Shown one piece after another: positions 42,816 through 52,305 of a stretch of 64,000 nt of DNA. The DNA lies in the NCBI GenBank assembly GCA_023898785.1, contig CP060239.1:1860001-1924000 (forward strand), read 5' to 3'. The notes beneath the pieces are model-generated. The model worked only from the letters and a program-made list of their open reading frames with translations. It made no database searches and was not told the origin of the DNA. A program made the position numbers and the translations under genes. The DNA is from Rhodospirillales bacterium. Lineage in GTDB: Bacteria; Pseudomonadota; Alphaproteobacteria; Micavibrionales; Micavibrionaceae. Position 1 is the stretch's first letter; every line of letters starts with the position of its first letter.

Positions 42816-43424
42816 TTAGTATTTTACGCCGCAGCCATAGGGTTGGGTTTGTGTAACTTCAACGGGTTGTCCGGCTTCAAGGGCGTCAATGGCGGCGCTG
42901 ACATAGTTGGTTGCACCTTCGATTGTAGCCGGGTTAGGGCTTGGTTGGTTGTCGATTGCGCCTGCGTAAGCTATGTTTCCTTCTGCATCAATGACGAACA
43001 TATGCGGCGTGGTTTTGGCATCGTAGACTTTGCCTATGTGGCCGTCTTCATCCAGTATTTTGGCTGTTATGGTTGCGCCGACATCGCTAACGATTTTGTT
43101 GGCTTCTTCGGTGCTGACATATCCTTGGCGGCCGGGGGCGGAAGAGACTATGGAGATCCATTCGACGCCATTTTCGTGGGCCGCCTTTTGTGTGGCTTGC
43201 ATATTGCCGGAATCGTAGTGTTTTACGACGAACGGGCATTGGTGGTTGGTCCATTCGAGAATAACGATTTTGCCTTTGTGCTCGCTGAGTTTAAAGGGCT
43301 GGCCGTTGGTGGTGATGGCTTCGATTTCCGGGGCGGGCTGGCCGATTTCTACGGCAGCATTTACCGGCAAGGCGGCAAAGGCCAGGACGATGGCGGCCAG
43401 GCTATAGGCTAAAAATTTTGACAT
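42816..43424 (-). CDS. periplasmic thioredoxin-like / redoxin protein
   Basis: 202 residues with a cleavable signal peptide (AAIVLAFAALPVNAA) and an AhpC/TSA-type thioredoxin fold. The active-site segment is LEWTNHQCPFVVKHYDSGNM with a single Cys63, and a second Cys sits near the C-terminus (YGCGVKY, Cys198), so the redox pair is not a CxxC. This subfamily is common next to DsbD/ScsB proteins. AGGAGAG precedes the ATG. It is transcribed after the ScsB-like gene (20 bp gap), which could recycle it. Confidence 0.88.
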   Translation of the reverse strand: MSKFLAYSLAAIVLAFAALPVNAAVEIGQPAPEIEAITTNGQPFKLSEHKGKIVILEWTNHQCPFVVKHYDSGNMQATQKAAHENGVEWISIVSSAPGRQGYVSTEEANKIVSDVGATITAKILDEDGHIGKVYDAKTTPHMFVIDAEGNIAYAGAIDNQPSPNPATIEGATNYVSAAIDALEAGQPVEVTQTQPYGCGVKY

Positions 43425-43444
43425 GGTTCTCTCCTTTTATAGGG

Positions 43445-45559
43445 TTAAGTATTGTTTTCAATAAAGTTTTTTACGATTGCAGGCGTTAAAACCTGCGGTA
43501 AAATTTTTGCATCCGGGCGCCGGCCTGTTTCAGGATCACGCGGACCGTAATAGACGTAGAGCGGTACGCCGCTGCGTCCATGTTTTCGTAAATATTTTGT
43601 GATTTCCGGGTCTTCGTTGGTCCAGTCGCCGACGATGTAGCGGATGTTATGCTTGGAAAACAATGTTTTGGTTGAATCAATATTGATCGCAACGGCGTGA
43701 TTAACCTTACAGGTGATGCACCAGGCGGCGGTCATTTCTGTGAAGACTGGATCGTCGCTATCCAGCGCGCTTTGCAGGGTTTCTTGTGAGTAGGGCAGGC
43801 TGATGAGGGTCTGGGTTAAACCGCCGCCCATTGGCTGGGCGCAGGGGCGGGCGCAGATGGGCAGCAGCGCTAATGCTCCGAGGAAAGACAGGCCTGCCAT
43901 GATGCGCAGGGCCGAGAGAGTTGTTTTGTTTTTGGGGCAGTGACGTAGTAGCCACAGGCCAAAGGCTATGCTAATTGCGCCGAGCAGGGCAGCGGTGATG
44001 CCATAAGCGTCGGTTTGCTGAGCCAGAACCCAGAGCAGCCAGAGCGCAGCGATAAACATGGGGAAGGACAGAGCTTGTTTAAAAATTACCATCCATGCAC
44101 CGGGTTTGGGCATGATTTTTTGCAGGGCCGGGACGAAAGATAGCGCAAGATAGGGCAGGGCAAGGCCTAATCCCAGCATTGTGAAAATGACTAATGATAC
44201 GATGGGGGGCTGAATGAACGCATAGCCTATGGCGCCCGCCATAAAGGGTGCGGTACAGGGCGTGGCGACCAATGTTGCCAATATACCGGTGAAGAAGGAT
44301 CCCGCTAGCCCGTCATTTTGTGTGAGCTTTCCACCAGTATTGGCGAACGGGTTGGCAAATTCGAAAAAACCGATCAGGTTGAGGCCAATGATAAAGAGCA
44401 GATAGCCCAGTGTGCCGACAATCCATGGATTCTGGAGTTGGAAGCCCCAGCCGATTTGGGCGCCGCCCGCTTGCAAGGTGATGAGTACTCCGGCAATGAG
44501 CAGGAAGCTTAAGATTACGCCTGCAGTATAGGACAGGCCATGGAGGCGAGCAAGGTCAGGGTGTTTTTCTGATATTTTTATGAGGCTTAGGGCTTTGATA
44601 GACAAGACCGGAAAAACGCATGGCATTAAATTGAGAATCAGGCCGCCGAGTAGTGCGAATAATGCGGCGGTGATAAAATTTAGACTGCCGGATTGAGCGG
44701 TTTTTGATGTTTCCTGTTGGATGGTTTTTGCTGCATTTTTGGTGGCTGTGAAATGATAGGCAGCGTGCACACCGTCGTTTGTTTCAAAGGCGAGTATGCC
44801 TGAAGTTTGCTTGATTTCTTTTAAAGGGCGCTCGCCGCGTGTTTGTTTAATTATGAGGGCGCCGTCTTGAATGAAGGCCTGGGTTTTGACCGGATTGCTG
44901 ATTAGGCCCCAGTCTTCGGGGAAAAGCTCGATGCTGGCAAGATTGATGGTTTTCAGGAGTTCTGCCGGTGGGTTTAGTTTTAAGACTAAATCCTGATCGA
45001 CTTGATTAAAAGAGGCCGTCCAACCGGCATTTTGCGGCAGGTTTTGGCGCGCTTTATTTATGAATGCACTGTTGTCTTCCGAACGTGTGTCAGGTTCATT
45101 GAGCGTTAGGTTATAGGTGCCGTATTCGGGAATGCATGTTTCCTTGCATACGAGTATCTCGATGTTTGCGGTGAGGGTGACGGGAAGATGCGTCGGGAGG
45201 TTTTCAGGTAACTTGAGTTTTTGCAGCACTACGAGTTTGTTTTCGTAGCCGTAATTCATTAATCGCTCATAGGGGATTTTATGCGGGCTCGGCCAGTGTA
45301 GCGGTCCGGCTTCTATATCTAGGTTTGTCCATGAAATGTTTAGGGGCGTTCCGGAATCTCCCGGATTTTTCCAGTAGGTATGCCAGCCCTGCGCTATAGA
45401 CTGGTCTATGCCTATCCAGAGTTCTTCGCCGGGCTGCACGTTTGCATGTTCCGGCAGCAGGCGGATTTTGACCTTCGGGCTTTCATCGTTTTGTGCATAC
45501 GCTGATGTTGCGCTTAGGCTTGCGAATAAGAGCGATAAGATTAAAAATAAAATGCGCAT
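43445..45559 (-). CDS. ScsB/DsbD-family thiol:disulfide interchange protein
   Basis: Moves reducing equivalents from cytoplasmic thioredoxin across the inner membrane to periplasmic partners. 704 residues: signal peptide, N-terminal periplasmic domain (about 25-290, with Cys pair in VCKETCIPEYG), eight-helix core with the essential cysteines in LNLMPCVFPVL and VATPCTAPFM, and a C-terminal thioredoxin-like domain with CxxC at Cys614-Cys617 (WCITCK). The N-terminal domain and length fit ScsB more than classical DsbD. It heads the unit with the redoxin gene, making a plausible reductant/acceptor pair. Confidence 0.92.
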   Translation of the reverse strand: MRILFLILSLLFASLSATSAYAQNDESPKVKIRLLPEHANVQPGEELWIGIDQSIAQGWHTYWKNPGDSGTPLNISWTNLDIEAGPLHWPSPHKIPYERLMNYGYENKLVVLQKLKLPENLPTHLPVTLTANIEILVCKETCIPEYGTYNLTLNEPDTRSEDNSAFINKARQNLPQNAGWTASFNQVDQDLVLKLNPPAELLKTINLASIELFPEDWGLISNPVKTQAFIQDGALIIKQTRGERPLKEIKQTSGILAFETNDGVHAAYHFTATKNAAKTIQQETSKTAQSGSLNFITAALFALLGGLILNLMPCVFPVLSIKALSLIKISEKHPDLARLHGLSYTAGVILSFLLIAGVLITLQAGGAQIGWGFQLQNPWIVGTLGYLLFIIGLNLIGFFEFANPFANTGGKLTQNDGLAGSFFTGILATLVATPCTAPFMAGAIGYAFIQPPIVSLVIFTMLGLGLALPYLALSFVPALQKIMPKPGAWMVIFKQALSFPMFIAALWLLWVLAQQTDAYGITAALLGAISIAFGLWLLRHCPKNKTTLSALRIMAGLSFLGALALLPICARPCAQPMGGGLTQTLISLPYSQETLQSALDSDDPVFTEMTAAWCITCKVNHAVAINIDSTKTLFSKHNIRYIVGDWTNEDPEITKYLRKHGRSGVPLYVYYGPRDPETGRRPDAKILPQVLTPAIVKNFIENNT

Positions 45560-45672
45560 AAAGGGAGCTGCCTTTTTTATCAGTTAAAACCTGTAACCAT
45601 GATAATGATTTATTGCTTTAAAGCTATAGGCCTATTCGGGTATTGTGGGAGTGAGGTTACAGTGAGAGAGAT

Positions 45673-47799
45673 ATGTTTACGATATTGGCAAGATTATTAG
45701 CGAGAATGCAGGCTGAGGATGGTTTAAGTGGCGTTTTGCAAGTGCCGCGTAAAAAAGAGATGCGAGGCTCCCGGCTTGGACGGTTTCAGGCTTTCGTGCA
45801 AGAGCGCACAGGGCAGGATTTTGGCGCGCCGGGGCCGGAGGCTTACAGGGCTCTTCATCGCTGGTCGGTGAAGAATCTGGAGGAATTTCACCGATTGGTG
45901 TGGGATTTTTGTGGAATACTGGGTGATCGGGGGCAAATCGCCATTAAAAATCCGGATTCGATTTTAGAGGCGGTATTTTTTCCGGATTCAAAAATTTCTT
46001 TTGCGGAAAATATGCTGGCACGTGCGCAGACGCACCCCGATGATCCGGCGATTGTTTCGCGAACCGCCGGGGCGACGGGTGACCGGGTTTTAAGCTGGTC
46101 AGAGCTTTGCGGGCGGGTGAGTGTCTGGGAGCAGGCGTTAGAAAGTATCGGTGTGGGTGAAGGTGATCGGGTGGCAACTTATTTGCCGCATGGACCGGAA
46201 GCTTACGTCTTATTGATAGCGGTGGCGCAGCGTGGGGGCGTATTTTCTTCTGTGGGCACGGAAATGGGCGCGCAGGCCACGGCGACACGATTTAAACAGA
46301 TAAGGCCGAAAGTGTTGATTGCTGCGGATGGGTATATGCATATGAAGCAAGCCGGGCAGCCGGGTAAAGCTGAGGACAGGATGGGTTTGATTGCGGAACT
46401 GCAAAAGAATGTGGTTAGTATTGAGCGTACGGTTGTGGTTGAAAACTTATCTGATGAGCCGGATATTTCGAATTTGAGAGATGTGATTTTAGCTGATGAT
46501 TTGCTGCAGCAATTTTCGGTAAAGCCGTTGGAATTTGTACGACGGGATTTTAATCAGCCGTTGGCGATTTTGTTTTCTTCGGGCTCTACGGGCAAACCGA
46601 AATGCTTTGTGCATGGGGTTGGCGGTACGCTGCTTAAGCATGCGATTGAGCACCAGCTTCAGGCTGATGTGCGGCCTGGGGATCGTGTGTTTTTCCATTC
46701 GACGACAAGCTGGATGATGTTTAACTGGCTGGCCAGCGGGCTTGCGCAGGGCGCAACAATCATGATTTATGACGGTAATCCGGCGTATCCGGAGGCTGAT
46801 GCGCAGCTTCAGTTTGCTGCGGAATATGATTGTACGCATTTGGGCACGGCTGCAGCAATTATTCAGGATGTGTGGGCGAAAAGCGGTGTGCGCGCCGAGC
46901 GTTTGGATTTATTAGCATTGCGAAGCTTGATGTATACTGGATCTGTTTTGTCCGATGAGGGGTTTGCGTATATAGAAAAAGCGATCAAGCCGGGTCTTAG
47001 TGTGAACGGTATATGTGGCGGGACTGATTTTGTTGGATGCTATGCCGCCGGGAATGTCTTTACGCCAACATTGGCTGGGCATTTAAAAGGGCCTGTTTTG
47101 GGTATGGATATTGAGATCTGGGACGATGAGGGCACAGTGATGCCTGTGGGTAAGGTGGGTGAGCTGGTTGTTAAAAGTCCGTTTGCTTCGCGGCCATTGT
47201 ATTTTTGGGACGATGAAGATGGTTCGCGGTTTCGCGGGGAGTATTTTGAGTATTTTGATTGTGATCCGCCGGTGTGGCGACATGGCGATGCGGTTAAGTT
47301 CATGTCTTCGGGGCAGTTGGTTATTGAGGGCAGATCCGATACAACGCTGAATCAGGGGGGGGTGCGAATTGGAACACAACAACTTTATGACGCCTTGATG
47401 CATCCTGATTTTGAAGGAGTGATTGAGGATGCGCTGGCGGCGAGTTTTAAAGATGCACAAGGGGGTGATCATACGGCGCTGTTTGTGGTTTTGCAGGATC
47501 GGGTGCTGGATGAGGATTTGAAAAAGCGGATCAAGGGCGTGATTTCGGATTCTGTTGGGCGCTTGTCAACGCCGCACGAGGTTCTTGCCGTGGCTTATAT
47601 TCTCAAAACGCCGAATGGAAAAAAGGCGGAGAAGCCTACGGCGCAAGCATTATGCGGCAAGACTGTGAAGGCCGGAGAGACGTATGGCGAAGATCCGGAT
47701 AGCGGGGCGTTGAAGGTTGAATTGTTTAAGCAGATTGGTGAGCAGTTGCGGCAGAAACCGGCATATGGTTTTGCTGATACGCACAAAAAGCTTGCATGA
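45673..47799 (+). CDS. aacS: acetoacetate-CoA ligase
   Basis: Activates acetoacetate to acetoacetyl-CoA in the cytoplasm, feeding polyhydroxybutyrate or acetyl-CoA metabolism. A 708-residue adenylate-forming enzyme: AMP-binding P-loop-like ILFSSGSTGKPK (from about residue 298), GGTDFVGCYAAGN, the TWRHGD-like VWRHGDAVK and the C-terminal catalytic lysine region KTPNGKKAEKP. An ACAS-type N-terminus (FQAFVQERTG...YRALHRWSVKNLEEFHRLVWDF) points to AacS rather than Acs. It is divergent from the ScsB-like gene across 113 bp. Confidence 0.93.
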   Translation: MFTILARLLARMQAEDGLSGVLQVPRKKEMRGSRLGRFQAFVQERTGQDFGAPGPEAYRALHRWSVKNLEEFHRLVWDFCGILGDRGQIAIKNPDSILEAVFFPDSKISFAENMLARAQTHPDDPAIVSRTAGATGDRVLSWSELCGRVSVWEQALESIGVGEGDRVATYLPHGPEAYVLLIAVAQRGGVFSSVGTEMGAQATATRFKQIRPKVLIAADGYMHMKQAGQPGKAEDRMGLIAELQKNVVSIERTVVVENLSDEPDISNLRDVILADDLLQQFSVKPLEFVRRDFNQPLAILFSSGSTGKPKCFVHGVGGTLLKHAIEHQLQADVRPGDRVFFHSTTSWMMFNWLASGLAQGATIMIYDGNPAYPEADAQLQFAAEYDCTHLGTAAAIIQDVWAKSGVRAERLDLLALRSLMYTGSVLSDEGFAYIEKAIKPGLSVNGICGGTDFVGCYAAGNVFTPTLAGHLKGPVLGMDIEIWDDEGTVMPVGKVGELVVKSPFASRPLYFWDDEDGSRFRGEYFEYFDCDPPVWRHGDAVKFMSSGQLVIEGRSDTTLNQGGVRIGTQQLYDALMHPDFEGVIEDALAASFKDAQGGDHTALFVVLQDRVLDEDLKKRIKGVISDSVGRLSTPHEVLAVAYILKTPNGKKAEKPTAQALCGKTVKAGETYGEDPDSGALKVELFKQIGEQLRQKPAYGFADTHKKLA

Positions 47800-47805
47800 T
47801 TTCTG

Positions 47806-47960
47806 AAGTCATGGTTTTAATCGTTTTATGAATACGAACAGCCGCCAGATCGCGTTTATCGCTCCAGCATCAGCGGCCGCAGCAACTGCGGCGGGTCAGG
47901 CCCGCTGTACTTTCGCCCATAGTGCATAAGCGCACGCCCCGTTTCCCATTTAAATTAATT
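47806..47960 (-). pseudogene. G+C-rich relic with an interrupted small ORF
   Basis: This piece is richer in G+C than its flanks. On the minus strand one frame reads MGNGACAYALWAKVQRA, a TGA, and then continues in frame through an Ala-rich stretch (AVAAAADAGAINAIW) to RLFVFIKRLKP and a stop. It also folds into two hairpins (CCGCAG/CTGCGG and GCGGG/CCCGC). It may be a decayed insert, a small RNA or a TGA-interrupted gene; I cannot decide which. I do not recognise it. Confidence 0.25.
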
Positions 47961-48013
47961 GAATAGCGCTTTGAACGCATGTATATGCATCGGGCGTGGC
48001 TGAAAGTTTAGAC

Positions 48014-49267
48014 ATGAAAGTTTTGGAATATATGAGCATTAAAACGACCAATAACGAGCATTTAAACAACGACGAAACCGTGAATGAGGTTCGACAGGGG
48101 CCGAAATTTCGCCCTGTGTTGCATGCATTGACGTCCAATCCAGGCGTTGAGATGATGAATTATGCGGCTGGAAAGGAGAATATGATTACGCTGGCGCAAG
48201 GTGAGGGTGATTCCCCGACGCCTGATTTTATTGCGCGGGCGGCTTTTACAGCAATGCAGGACGGGCACACGGTTTACGGCCCAACTTTGGGTCAGGCCAA
48301 GCTGCGCACGGCTTTGTCGGATTATTATAAGCGGATTTACGAGCTGGAAATTCCGTCGAGCCGTTTTTTTGTGACGGCGTCGGGCTCGACGGCGATGCAT
48401 TTGTCTTTGGCGGCTTTGCTGGATAAAGGCGATGAGGTCGTGGCGATTACACCGATCTGGAAGAATTTGATCGGGGCGATTGAGTTAACTCAAGCGGATA
48501 ATGTACAGGTTTCTCTGGATTATTCCGACGAGAAAGGCTGGACTCTGGATCTGGAGAAATTGTTTGGCGCCTGCAGCGATAAGACCAAGGTTATCCTCGT
48601 GGTGACGCCTTCGAATCCAACGGGCTGGAGCGCGTCGCAGGATGAAATGCGCGCGATTTTGGAGTTTGCGCGTGCGCGTGGGATCTGGGTGCTGGCCGAT
48701 GAGGTTTATGGGCGGATTGTCTATGAAAGCAAGCATACGCATTTGCGCGCGGATAGTTTTCTGGATGTGGCCGAGCCGGATGATCTTTTGCTGGTGGTTA
48801 ACAGCTTTTCGAAAAGCTGGGCGATGACGGGCTGGCGTTTGGGCTGGATTGTAGGGCCACCGGCGGCGGAAGATAAGATTCGCGATGTGGCGCTGTATAA
48901 TAATCTGTGCCCACCGACTTTCACTCAGTACGGTGCGATTGCGGCGCTGGAACAGGGTGAAGAGTTTCTCAAGCGTCAGATTGATTTATGGCGTTCGAAC
49001 CGGGATTTGCTGGTTGAGCGGTTTGAAAAGCTTGGCAATGTGCATATGGCCTATCCGGAGGCAACATTTTATGCCTTTTTCAAGGTTGACGGGCAAGATG
49101 ATTGTAAAGAGCTGACCAAGCGTTTTGTCGATGAGGCGGGCGTGTTGCTTTCGCCGGGCTGTGCGTTCGGGAAAACGGCTAAAGGTTATATTCGTATGTG
49201 TTTTGCGGTATCAGAGCGGCGCTTGAGCGAGGCGCTGGACCGGATGGAACGCGTACTCAAGGCATAG
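48014..49267 (+). CDS. class I/II pyridoxal-phosphate aminotransferase
   Basis: About 417 residues of fold-type I aminotransferase: TLAQGEGDSPTPDFI, GHTVYGPTLGQAKLRTALSDYY, SGSTAMHLSLAALLDKGDEV, VVTPSNPTGW, VLADEVYGRIVYE and the PLP lysine in NSFSKSWAMTGWRLGW. It resembles aspartate/aromatic-type aminotransferases of subgroup I-gamma, but the substrate cannot be named. The frame opens at a GTG (47996); ATGs at 48014 and 48032 are better starts. It is followed 4 bp after its stop by a TrmH-type methyltransferase gene. Confidence 0.9.
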   Translation: MKVLEYMSIKTTNNEHLNNDETVNEVRQGPKFRPVLHALTSNPGVEMMNYAAGKENMITLAQGEGDSPTPDFIARAAFTAMQDGHTVYGPTLGQAKLRTALSDYYKRIYELEIPSSRFFVTASGSTAMHLSLAALLDKGDEVVAITPIWKNLIGAIELTQADNVQVSLDYSDEKGWTLDLEKLFGACSDKTKVILVVTPSNPTGWSASQDEMRAILEFARARGIWVLADEVYGRIVYESKHTHLRADSFLDVAEPDDLLLVVNSFSKSWAMTGWRLGWIVGPPAAEDKIRDVALYNNLCPPTFTQYGAIAALEQGEEFLKRQIDLWRSNRDLLVERFEKLGNVHMAYPEATFYAFFKVDGQDDCKELTKRFVDEAGVLLSPGCAFGKTAKGYIRMCFAVSERRLSEALDRMERVLKA

Positions 49268-49271
49268 CGCT

Positions 49272-49820
49272 ATGGTTCGGGATATGCGTGGATATTTCGG
49301 GATTGGCGTTGAAGGCATTAGCAAAGAGCAAAATGTCGGCACGATTGCCCGGTCTGCACATTCCTTTGGCGCGAATTTCTTTTTCACGATTGATCCGCAG
49401 GTTGATGTCGAATTGATGCGGGTTTCCGATACGTCGGATGCGTTCGATCATGTGCCGTATTACGAGTATGCCAGCCCGGCGGAACTGGCGTTGCCTGATA
49501 AATGCGCGTTGGTGGGGGTGGAATTGCTGGACGGGGCGATTGAGCTTCCCAGCTTTCGCCATCCTGCTCGAGCGGCTTATGTGTTGGGGCCGGAGATGGG
49601 GAGTTTATCTCCTGCACTGGTGGAGCGGTGTGATCATATCATCCAGATTCCGATGAGATTTTGTGTAAATGTAGGGGTGGCCGGGGCTTTGGTGATGTAT
49701 GACCGTTTGCTTTCGATGGGCCGGTTTGCGGATCGCCCGGTGCGCGCAGGCGGGCCAACCGAGGTTTTACCGGAAAGGTCAACGGGACATCGCCGGAAGG
49801 TGCGTACACCTAAGATTTAG
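49272..49820 (+). CDS. SpoU/TrmH-family RNA methyltransferase
   Basis: A 182-residue SPOUT methyltransferase with the three motifs of the trefoil knot: motif 1 NVGTIARSAHSFGA, motif 2 YVLGPEMGSLSPALVERCDHIIQIPM, motif 3 VNVGVAGALVMYDRLL. Without an N-terminal RNA-binding extension it is the short TrmH/TrmL-like type, probably 2'-O-methylating a tRNA or rRNA; the target is not determined. ATG 49272 or 49284 (MRGYFGIG) are both possible. It is likely co-transcribed with the aminotransferase. Confidence 0.9.
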   Translation: MVRDMRGYFGIGVEGISKEQNVGTIARSAHSFGANFFFTIDPQVDVELMRVSDTSDAFDHVPYYEYASPAELALPDKCALVGVELLDGAIELPSFRHPARAAYVLGPEMGSLSPALVERCDHIIQIPMRFCVNVGVAGALVMYDRLLSMGRFADRPVRAGGPTEVLPERSTGHRRKVRTPKI

Positions 49821-49944
49821 GTGCGTTTTTCTTGATTTTCAGAACGTGATTGGAAATTTTTGAAATGCGCTGTATGATGTGGCGGTATTTTTTGATAGAA
49901 AAATGGCTGATATATATTCAATGACTAACGGACATAGAAGCACC

Positions 49945-50451
49945 ATGAAAACTCTTGCCCTGACAATTTTTGCGTTTTGTATTTTTCTTACGCCTTTGCA
50001 GGCTTTTGCCGGGCAGCCCCGCTTGATGGCGACGCATGGCGATTGGGAAGTGTATGTGTTTTTTGAGGATGGTAATAAGGTTTGTTATATCGCCAGTCAG
50101 CCGAAGTTGAAGCAAGGGGATTATACCAAGCGTGGTGAGCCGTTTGCGTTGATTACGCATCGCCCTGTGGAAAATACCCGCGATGTGTTTAGCTATATTA
50201 CCGGTTATACGTATAAAGCCGGAAGCGAGGCAACTGTCACAATTGACGGCAGTGATTTTATGTTGTTTACGCAAGATGAAACAGCCTGGGCGCCGGATGC
50301 AGACACGGATAAAAAGCTTTCGCAGGCCCTTCGTGATGGTAGTAAGATGGTGGTTAAAGGAACTTCGGCGCGCGGTACGCTGACGACGGATACGTTTAGT
50401 TTGAAAGGATCAAGCAAAGCGTATGAGCGTATGAATAGTGAGTGTCAATAG
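49945..50451 (+). CDS. invasion-associated locus B (IalB)-family secreted protein
   Basis: About 168 residues: a clear signal peptide (LALTIFAFCIFLTPLQAFA) and an IalB-type domain (HGDWEVYVFFEDGNKVCYIASQPKLKQG, GEPFALITHRP, SEATVTIDGSDFMLFTQDETAWAPD, MVVKGTSARGTLTTDTFSLKGSSKAYERMNSEC) with the family's two cysteines. I chose the ATG at 49945; a GTG 66 nt upstream would delay the signal peptide. The function is unknown; in Bartonella a homologue affects host-cell entry, and in free-living alphaproteobacteria it is a common envelope protein. Confidence 0.85.
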   Translation: MKTLALTIFAFCIFLTPLQAFAGQPRLMATHGDWEVYVFFEDGNKVCYIASQPKLKQGDYTKRGEPFALITHRPVENTRDVFSYITGYTYKAGSEATVTIDGSDFMLFTQDETAWAPDADTDKKLSQALRDGSKMVVKGTSARGTLTTDTFSLKGSSKAYERMNSECQ

Positions 50452-50696
50452 ATGATGTTATCTAAAGTCTTGTAGATGGCATGTGAATGCGCTTTTGTGG
50501 CTCTTACACAGCCGTAGGCTTGAATTCCTTAATATTTTTGTCATATAATGGTAGTGGTAATGGTGTTGGTGCTCTGTAGGTTTATTTTGAATCCGCAGTA
50601 TTTCGGCTTTTGGTGTGCTAGTTCTTCCTTGACTCTTTTTATCCAGAAGTCTTTTGTACCTCTCAAGCACCAATTTATTGGTTTAGAAGATTGAGT

Positions 50697-52295
50697 ATGT
50701 TACGCAGAACAGTAAGAAACAGATTTTGGTTCGCCGCCCATCGTCGCAGGGATGTATTGACGTTGGCGGGCCTTCGAAATGTCTTGGAGTGGTTCTGGAT
50801 GCAGTTTTGCGCATCGCTTAAGTCTAAATTTGCGCTTTATCGTCTTATGCCGTTACGTCAACGTTATTTCGTAACGCGGGATAATCGTTTGCGTATGCGT
50901 TACGTTACGAGTTGCATGGCTGTTGCTTTGGTCGGGCTGTTCAGTGTTCTGGGTGTACCGGGTTCATCGATGGCGTTGCGTATAGCTGAGGATTATAAGA
51001 TCGCTTATGAGCTGGGGCCAGCTCTTGCAGTACATAAATCAGAACTTGTTCAAAGTGTTGATCCGGCCCACGCGCAGTTGCAGGCCGGTATATCGAGCGC
51101 TATTCGTCAGGCCTCTTTGGCGATTCAAAAGCCGGAGCAGCCGCGTTATAAAGAGCTGGTGGTGAAGTCTGGAGATACTGTAGCCGGATTGTTACAAGAG
51201 GCCGGTTTGAGCGGGTCTGAATCGCACCGCGCGGTGAAAGCGCTGGAAAAATATTATGATGTACGTAAGGTCAAATCCGGTCAAAGGATTGATGTGCATT
51301 TTAAATCAGGCGATGATAACGCTCTTCAATTTTCCAAGCTTTCTATGAGGCTTGATCCCGTTAAAGAGGTTAGTGTTTTGAGCACTGATGATGGGGAGTT
51401 TAAGGCTGATCTGAATGAAAAAGAGCTGTTTCCAAAGTTATATGCGCGTAAAACGCGGATTGAAACATCGCTTTACGGTTCGGCGGCGCGAGCGAATATT
51501 CCTTCGGCTGTGATTGCAGAGATGATTCGGATTTATTCCTGGAATATTGATTTTCAACGCGATATTCGTTCAGGTGATAAAATTGAAGTGCTATATGAGG
51601 CCTTTGAAACGGAGGATGGAGAGTTTGCGCGCTATGGCAATGTGTTGTTTGCCAGTCTCAATGTCGGCAATCGCGATTATCCGATTTATCGGTTTGAGAT
51701 GGATGACGGTCGAGTCGATTATTTTGAACCCGATGGTATCAGTATTCGTAAAACTCTTATGAAAACGCCGGTTGACGGGGCACGAATTTCCTCTGGTTTT
51801 GGGATGCGTAAGCACCCTGTTATGGGCTATTCCAAAATGCATAAGGGGATGGATTTTGCGGCGCCGACAGGGACGCCGATTTATGCCGCTGGGGATGGTG
51901 TTGTGGAGCGCGCAGGACGTAATGGTTCCTTTGGAAATTATGTTCGCATTCGTCATAATTCGAAACTGAAGACGGCGTATGCGCATTTGCATCGAATTAA
52001 GTCGAGTGTGAGTAAAGGGTCTCGTGTGCGTCAGGGGCAGATTATTGGTTATGTCGGGACTACCGGGCGTTCTACGGGGCCGCATTTGCATTATGAAGTC
52101 TTGCTTAATGGTGAGCAGGTTAATCCACGCAGTGTGAATTTACCGACCGGTGAGCAGCTTGCGGGACAGCAGCTCAAGCGCTTTAAGTTGCAGCAGGGCC
52201 AGACTCATCAGCAATATGTTTCTTTGGGGCAGGGGCTTAAATTTGCCCAGAACCGTGTGAATACGCAAGATAAGCCTAAGACCAGCCTCCAATAA
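50697..52295 (+). CDS. M23-family murein endopeptidase with OapA/LysM-like domain
   Basis: 532 residues. A cytoplasmic N-terminus with many Arg is followed by one membrane anchor (about 72-93), an OapA-like LysM segment (about 150-202: LVVKSGDTVAGLLQEAGLSGSE), a second domain, then the zinc peptidase M23/LytM domain (about 360-470) with HKGMDFAAP (His382, Asp386) and HLHYE (463-467). All metal ligands are present, so active peptidoglycan cross-bridge cleavage is expected. I chose the ATG at 50697 over a TTG 6 nt earlier. The 245 bp upstream hold no gene I can support. It is convergent with SURF1. Confidence 0.92.
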   Translation: MLRRTVRNRFWFAAHRRRDVLTLAGLRNVLEWFWMQFCASLKSKFALYRLMPLRQRYFVTRDNRLRMRYVTSCMAVALVGLFSVLGVPGSSMALRIAEDYKIAYELGPALAVHKSELVQSVDPAHAQLQAGISSAIRQASLAIQKPEQPRYKELVVKSGDTVAGLLQEAGLSGSESHRAVKALEKYYDVRKVKSGQRIDVHFKSGDDNALQFSKLSMRLDPVKEVSVLSTDDGEFKADLNEKELFPKLYARKTRIETSLYGSAARANIPSAVIAEMIRIYSWNIDFQRDIRSGDKIEVLYEAFETEDGEFARYGNVLFASLNVGNRDYPIYRFEMDDGRVDYFEPDGISIRKTLMKTPVDGARISSGFGMRKHPVMGYSKMHKGMDFAAPTGTPIYAAGDGVVERAGRNGSFGNYVRIRHNSKLKTAYAHLHRIKSSVSKGSRVRQGQIIGYVGTTGRSTGPHLHYEVLLNGEQVNPRSVNLPTGEQLAGQQLKRFKLQQGQTHQQYVSLGQGLKFAQNRVNTQDKPKTSLQ

Positions 52296-52305
52296 AATCA
52301 TTATT

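Noticed and set aside
42795..43412. 205-residue plus-strand ORF opposite the redoxin gene
   Set aside because: Antisense to a gene with signal peptide, redoxin fold and good ribosome site; low-complexity shadow.
52140..52152. TACCGACCGGTGAG as a fifth copy of the palindrome
   Set aside because: Only the left half matches and it lies in the M23 peptidase coding sequence; not palindromic.
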